Of a DNA stretch of 64,000 nt, positions 59,456-64,000 are shown piece by piece; the first letter of the stretch is position 1; each line of letters opens with the position of its first letter. Made by a program: the position numbers and the translations under genes. Origin of the DNA: Punctularia strigosozonata HHB-11173 SS5 (Eukaryota; Basidiomycota; Agaricomycetes; Corticiales; Punctulariaceae); contig NW_006767435.1 of NCBI RefSeq assembly GCF_000264995.1, positions 865,523 to 929,522 of the forward strand, written 5' to 3'. Below the pieces are notes generated by a model. That model was not told where the DNA came from, made no database searches, and was given only the letters and a program-made list of their open reading frames with translations.

Positions 59456-60742
59456 GGGACGGTGGGTATTGGACTTGGTCTGGTTGTTTTTCGGTCGAGT
59501 TTGGACTTCCCCCCGGGTTGTGATTCCCTTCCCCTTCCCCTTCCCCTTCCCTTTCTTCCCCCCTTCCCCCCATTTTTTCTTTGGTTCTGTTCCCTCTTCT
59601 TCCCCATCTCTTCCGCGGCTGCTTCTGACTCTGACATTCCGGAATTCTCTACGCCATATATGCATGCATATTTCTCTCTCCCTCGTTTCGATTCCTCATC
59701 GTAGTTTCGGTTTCTTTTTTTTTTCTTCCCATTTTCAATCTCTTCGCCCTTACCCTGCTATCGAGCGCTTCTACTCCCGAGATCGCCTAACTGCTCGCCG
59801 CCAGGTTTCGGCTACCCCCTGCATATAGATCTTCATATCCTGTCTCTATGCCATCTTTTCCCGGGGTGGAAGGGGGCAGTGCTCCTGCTCCGACACTCTG
59901 AACGATTGTTTTTTTTTCCGTTATCGAATCGCCCTTAAGCCTCTCCCGTTCCAAAAACGTTCTTTTGTTTTTCTTTATTCTCTCTTTGTTCGCGAAGATG
60001 CAGCGCATACCACCACAGCCCGGGCCCGTTGTTGACTAGTAGCCATTCAACGACGCCAATGAAATATGAGTATCGATGTCACGGCCTTGGAAGTGGGCGT
60101 TGTAGACTATTGACGAGGAAACTTGTTGAACTCGCCGACGCGCCGCTTCATTCTGTTCCAGGAAGTATTTCCTCTCGGCTTGCTACGTATACTTGTACGG
60201 CCGATTCTTTGCTCGCGCTCTCCTCTAACGTATGTCATATGAGCACTACGTAGATCCACCACCGGACAGATCTCGACAGTGTGTCCCAGACCGCCCGCCC
60301 TGGTTGCCGACGTCACGGACTTGCGTCTCTCTCGTACGCTCACATGATAGTTTGCTCGCTCTCACCTACTATATACCAGTTGAGCGCTATACTACCACCG
60401 TGTCGAGCTCGACAGGTTGTCTATTTGTAAGTCGGTCCTCGGAGGCAACTCTCGGCAGTCGTACATGTACTCGACCACAGCCGCACACCATCCCGCCGAA
60501 GATAAAGAGGACGGTGGGATTTCTCTTTCTACACCCGACATTGGGCGTGCGTCACGAACCGGCATCGTGATGGCTCTCAGTCGTCGGAACGTTCTCCAGT
60601 ATGCTACCTTGCACCTGCCGGGCAAGCTCGTCACGTAGAGCCGATGGTATTCGTAGCCACGGCGTCCGTCCTCGTCGACTATAACCACGCCGGGCTGTTC
60701 TATGGTCGAACAAAACAATCGCATTAACGTGCGCTTTCAACA
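59456..60742. other. Intergenic region
   Basis: 59520-59620 has CTTCCC tandem pyrimidine tracts (3' UTR of the preceding gene). Otherwise no supported feature. Confidence 0.5.
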
Positions 60743-61843
60743 ATGCCGCCCTTCACCATCGCTCGTCCAAAGGCAACGTTTGCCTTCAAGCACGTTCAGG
60801 AAAGGCCTTTGCTGCTCGACGTCTATGCAGCCGAAGGCACGGCAGGCGGACCGCGTCCCGCCATCCTCCACTTCCACGGTGGCGGACTGGTACGTTACCG
60901 CCCATCCATCTCGTTCCACGACCCTATCAAAATCTCACTCGCGCGTCGATCCCAGATCTCCGGCGACCGCACCTTCGTCCCGCCCTGGCTCGTCGCCGCA
61001 GCGCTCCACCGCGACTGGCTCGTGATCTCCGCCGACTTCCGTTGTCTCCCCGAGTCGACGGGCGCCGAGCTCGCCGAAGACCTGCGCGACGCGTACGACT
61101 GGCTGGCGCGCGGCGGCGGCGGCGCGAGCAAAGACCTGCCCGACCGCCCGATCGACCCCGCGCGCATCGCCGTCGTCGGCGGCAGCGGCGGCGGGTACTG
61201 CGCGCTCCTCGGCGGCGCCGAGCTCTTCCGCGACCCTGCCCCCGTAGCCATATTCATGCTCTATCCGCTGTCGGACCCCGCGTGGCCCACGTACCTCGCC
61301 GGGCCCGGATTCGAGCGACGAGGGGTGATGGGGCACGCCGTTGAGGACGCGGCGCCGACGCTCGCTGAGATCGAGGAGCGCATCGCGCGAGGGGAGTGTA
61401 GCTTCGGGGAGGCGTTCCAGCCCAAGGCGGACATGTCGAGGCACGGACGATGGCCGTACATGCGCTTCGTGCTCCAGGAGGGCCTTGTCGCGGACTACCT
61501 CACCGGCGTGCGCGGGATGGCGGCGAAGATCAGGGAGGAGGGAGTGGAGAAGGCGGTGCCCGAGCACCTGCGGCATCTCTTCCCAGCCGAGTTTGGGGTC
61601 CACAAGGAGCTATCGCCGCTTATCATCTGGCACGGTACGGCTGACGCAGTGATCGACATCGCTCAGAGCGAGAAGTTGGTGGCAAAGTGCAAGGAGGTGG
61701 AAGCGGTGGTGCATTTCTTCGCGGTGGAGGGAGCGCAGCACGGTTTCGATTTTGCGTATGTGGATGTGGAGGGCAGCAAGGATAAGAAGCCTGGGGAATC
61801 GGAGTTGGAGAAATGCATCCAGGCGCTGGAGCAGTATATGTAA
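60743..61843 (+). CDS. Alpha/beta hydrolase (hormone-sensitive-lipase-like fold)
   Basis: Two exons (60743-60889 and 60956-61843) give 344 aa. HFHGGGL at 43-49 is the oxyanion-hole HGGG motif; the nucleophile elbow GGSGG has its serine near residue 126. GTADAVID (acid near 279) and QHGFDF (histidine near 311) complete the triad. The HGGG plus GxSxG combination places it with alpha/beta-hydrolase fold-3 esterases/lipases; substrate unknown. No signal peptide, so probably cytosolic. The 66-bp intron is a multiple of three and has no stop, so retention would insert 22 residues just after the oxyanion loop. The paralog at 63488 has an intron at the same codon, which supports splicing. The start aligns with that paralog. 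Confidence 0.87.
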   Translation: MPPFTIARPKATFAFKHVQERPLLLDVYAAEGTAGGPRPAILHFHGGGLVRYRPSISFHDPIKISLARRSQISGDRTFVPPWLVAAALHRDWLVISADFRCLPESTGAELAEDLRDAYDWLARGGGGASKDLPDRPIDPARIAVVGGSGGGYCALLGGAELFRDPAPVAIFMLYPLSDPAWPTYLAGPGFERRGVMGHAVEDAAPTLAEIEERIARGECSFGEAFQPKADMSRHGRWPYMRFVLQEGLVADYLTGVRGMAAKIREEGVEKAVPEHLRHLFPAEFGVHKELSPLIIWHGTADAVIDIAQSEKLVAKCKEVEAVVHFFAVEGAQHGFDFAYVDVEGSKDKKPGESELEKCIQALEQYM

Positions 61844-62154
61844 AGTCGAGCCGGCGAGAGAGGTGGTGCATGTCTCTTACCATCGTCTTAGATATGTACT
61901 AGCATCATTAGCGTGCGCTATGCGACGCTATGCACCAAAGTCATGACATGCCACCGTACTCGAAGTATGCACAAATCCCTGTCACAATTGTTGTTGACTG
62001 GCCCATGCATGTACCTTTACTCAATCTGCATATGGTGCTCATCTTTCCAGCCCGAGATGGGTGTACATGGTTGTCATAGCGTGTGCCGTTAACTTTGACC
62101 TATGATGAATGTAACCTGCCTTTTAGACAAAGGGGTGTGTACGTGTCCACCAAC

Positions 62155-62760
62155 TAATGTGCATTAGTTATTGTGAGTTGTATTGACATCACCATTAGTG
62201 TGTGGTACTGTGAGTTCTACGAATTAAGATAGGGCTCATTCAGTTTCAACAGGTCCCACGGGTCTTGCTAGTCGAATAAAATATTCTACGTTCAAAATTC
62301 ACAGAAATCGCCGCCACAGATTTCAAGATAATGTACATTCAAAGAGAATTGTGGTTTTAGGATTAAAGAGTGTACCCCATAGCGAGTGGAATTCGCTGCG
62401 CAGCACTTATCACACCTGTTGAAACTGAATGAGCCCTATCTTACCATGTGTTAGTCACTGTAGTTGATTAGCATGGGCATCAGTTACTGAGCATGTCTTA
62501 TCACTCTGACTTTTACCCATGAGCATGCATCAGTTATGGTGTATGGCTCTTCTCATTCCCGTGTGCTAGTCACGGCGACTGATTAGTACATACCTAGCTT
62601 TACCAATCAGAATACATCAGTGAGCACAACTTATCGTTTTCTTTAGTTACTGTGACTTATTATCGTACACTCAGTTTGGTATCACTTAGTGTCACTTAAG
62701 TATTACACCGACTTCCGTCCTTTAGCGTGCATTTGTTGCTGTAGCTTATGACTGCTACTT
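62155..62760. repeat. Degenerate interspersed short motif
   Basis: A motif near TTAGTCACTGTGACTGATTA recurs irregularly: about 62163, 62448-62471, 62563-62586 and 62644-62665, with weaker copies between. The 62448 and 62563 copies match at most positions. The tract flanks the MITE on both sides. Confidence 0.4.
62227..62441. mobile_element. 215-bp MITE with 28-bp perfect TIRs and TA target duplication
   Basis: The 28-bp end beginning AGATAGGGCTCATTCAG recurs as its exact reverse complement at the right end, and TA flanks both ends (62225-62226, 62442-62443). TA duplication and short size mark a non-autonomous Tc1/mariner-type (or related) element. The interior is AT-rich and non-coding. Intact ends suggest a fairly recent insertion. 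Confidence 0.85.
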
Positions 62761-62865
62761 CACGGCTCAGGCATGACTGAGACTGGATCTGATCGCACTT
62801 TCTTACCGTACACAATTACTGACTCTGATCCAGTGTGGCTCGTTCGATTAATCATGCAGTGATTC

Positions 62866-62955
62866 ATCTGCGCGCGAGCAGGATCGAACCCGTGACCTGG
62901 GCAAAATCCCGGATCGTCACCATCGACGCGCTAGCCACTTCGCCAAGCGAGCGTG
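62866..62955 (-). repeat. tRNA-Ser-like relic, possible SINE head
   Basis: On the minus strand TGGCGAAGTGGC (A-box, 62945-62934) and GGGTTCGATCC (B-box, 62891-62881) are spaced as in a type II tRNA, with an anticodon-like TGA loop and a GGG/CCC variable arm between. T-stem and acceptor pairing are poor, so this is a tRNA pseudogene or tRNA-derived SINE rather than a working tRNA. Confidence 0.45.
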
Positions 62956-63487
62956 CTAGTCGCAGTCCGCATGCAAATCTATAATGGAATTACAGGAGCG
63001 TGTGGCTGATGATTAATGTGATGTCATCGCTTATTCGGCCCGTTCACGTGACTCAAGCCCGCCAGCCAATCAGATTGTCTTTTTGACTTTGTCCTCCTCC
63101 TTTATAATAGAAGATACCGGCGATCAACACGCACCGAAAATCTTCATGGAGGCTGGTTCCGTGGTACGTCTGAAAACCACCGGGTTGTTGCCTGGGGCTT
63201 GGAGCCTCGCTCTAAACCGCCATGACCATACGACGGCAGTACGACGTATGCTCGTCCGGAAGCACCATATCATCTGCCCACGTACACGGCCGCAGGGCTC
63301 CATGTCCTTCCGTGTCGCTTTCGCATCACTAATTGAAGGCGATCGATAATCGAATTGCACGATATATGCATGCTGCCGCTACTGCTGCGTGCAATCGGTC
63401 AATGGGCTTAGCGAGACTACGGGCGAATCCGTGCAAGCAAGCCGTATAAAACAACGAAGCCGTTCCGAGACTTCTCGCTCCCCGGCA

Positions 63488-64000
63488 ATGTCGAACAGCA
63501 TCCCCCACGTGCAAAAGACATTCTCCTTCAAGGAGATCCGAGGCCAGCCATTGCTGCTAGACGTATGGGCAGCGGAGAAGCCCTCTGGTGGACCACGCCC
63601 CGCTACTATTCTACACTTCCATGTCGGCGGGATGGTATGTGCGATCATCCGCCCCTCCCCGCCCGTTTCCTCGTTCGGTGTTCCGATCCTCTTTTTTCCT
63701 AATCCCTTGTTGATACAATACGACAGGTCTCCGGCGATCGCACCATCATCCCACCGTGGCTGGTCCCTGCCACGCTTAGACGCGACTGGGTGGTGAGCTG
63801 CTAAAGAAGGCCCAAGAAGTCGGCGCCGTTATAGAGTTGATTCGCGTTGATGGCGCCGACCACGCATTCGACTACGCGTACCGGGACGTGGAAGGTATGA
63901 AGGGTGATCCACAGGCGCTGGCAGTGCAGAAGACCATCAAGGCATTGGAAAAGTACCTTGGATCAGTGGTGTTACTGACCGATCATATTATGTCCCGGTT
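63488..64000 (+). pseudogene. Internally deleted alpha/beta hydrolase copy
   Basis: Paralog of the gene at 60743. Exon 1 (63488-63634) is the same length, 147 nt, and the intron sits at the same codon; exon 2 starts at 63727. After RRDWV the sequence jumps to the C-terminal part of the family (LLKKAQEVGAVIELIRVDGADHAFDYAY), dropping about 190 residues that include the nucleophile serine and catalytic acid. The junction also shifts the frame, so translation stops at 63804. The oxyanion motif reads HVGGM instead of HGGGL. The TATA box is intact. It may run beyond the window end. It could still yield a short 75-residue peptide but not an active hydrolase. Confidence 0.8.

Larger units (their letters stand above)
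61844..63487. other. AT-rich repeat tract between hydrolase copies
   Basis: No gene. Contains a MITE (62227-62441), scattered degenerate copies of a 20-24 base motif, and a tRNA-like relic on the minus strand. TATAAAA at 63445-63451 lies 37 bp before the truncated hydrolase ATG. Confidence 0.7.

Noticed and set aside
57791-59665. Very long arginine-rich frames on both strands over the DUF6593-like gene
   Set aside because: Stop-free because of extreme GC; composition is an Arg/Ala/Gly shadow of the Pro/Ser-rich real frame.
62866-62955. Intact tRNA-Ser gene
   Set aside because: A- and B-boxes are good, but the T-stem and acceptor do not pair.

Overview
The window looks like a gene-dense basidiomycete chromosome segment, probably an agaricomycete close to the Polyporales. 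This is inference from high GC, introns mostly 50-60 bp with GT-AG ends, many short exons, conserved eukaryotic housekeeping genes, and agaricomycete-type lineage-specific proteins. There is no bacterial operon structure, rRNA or CRISPR array, and I recognise no retroelement or virus-like copy. Exons were joined by eye; where coding lengths, phases and family alignment all agree I treat the model as reliable.

Layout. 1-845: 3' end of a probable TORC2 (HbrB/Bit61-like) gene. 897-8045: tandem duplication carrying two paralogous three-TM membrane protein genes, the unit ending in promoter sequence of the next gene. 8088-10789: a 16-exon GTPBP1-family GTPase. 11441-13190: an assembly gap between two perfect 443-bp inverted arms. 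13291-15044: a pseudouridine-phosphatase-like HAD enzyme converging on a membrane-anchored monothiol glutaredoxin. 15.0-18.4 kb is gene-poor. 18452-23769: a secreted cysteine-rich repeat protein, a BRI3-like membrane protein, then the divergent pair CHZ1 and PRMT1. 24379-35380: an F-box/LRR protein, a 1083-aa uncharacterised repeat protein, the BAR protein RVS161 and a second F-box-like protein. 36038-40159: proteasome alpha-3 (PRE9) and two tandem SDR dehydrogenases. 42407-43521: a HAC1/XBP1-type bZIP factor. 44975-53214: two large low-complexity proteins. 56998-59455: a DUF6593-like protein. 60743-64000: an alpha/beta hydrolase, a repeat-rich tract with a MITE and a tRNA-like relic, and an internally deleted copy of the hydrolase.

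The genes do not form one pathway. Functional threads are chromatin (CHZ1 and PRMT1 share a 257-bp divergent promoter), protein turnover and stress (proteasome, F-box proteins, HAC1, glutaredoxin), and trafficking/signalling (RVS161, TORC2 subunit). The most notable features are micro-exons: the first 20 codons of PRE9 are spread over exons of 3, 16, 27 and 15 nt, and an 11-nt exon carries the glutaredoxin active-site cysteine. HAC1 shows a frame switch of the kind expected for a gene controlled by regulated splicing.
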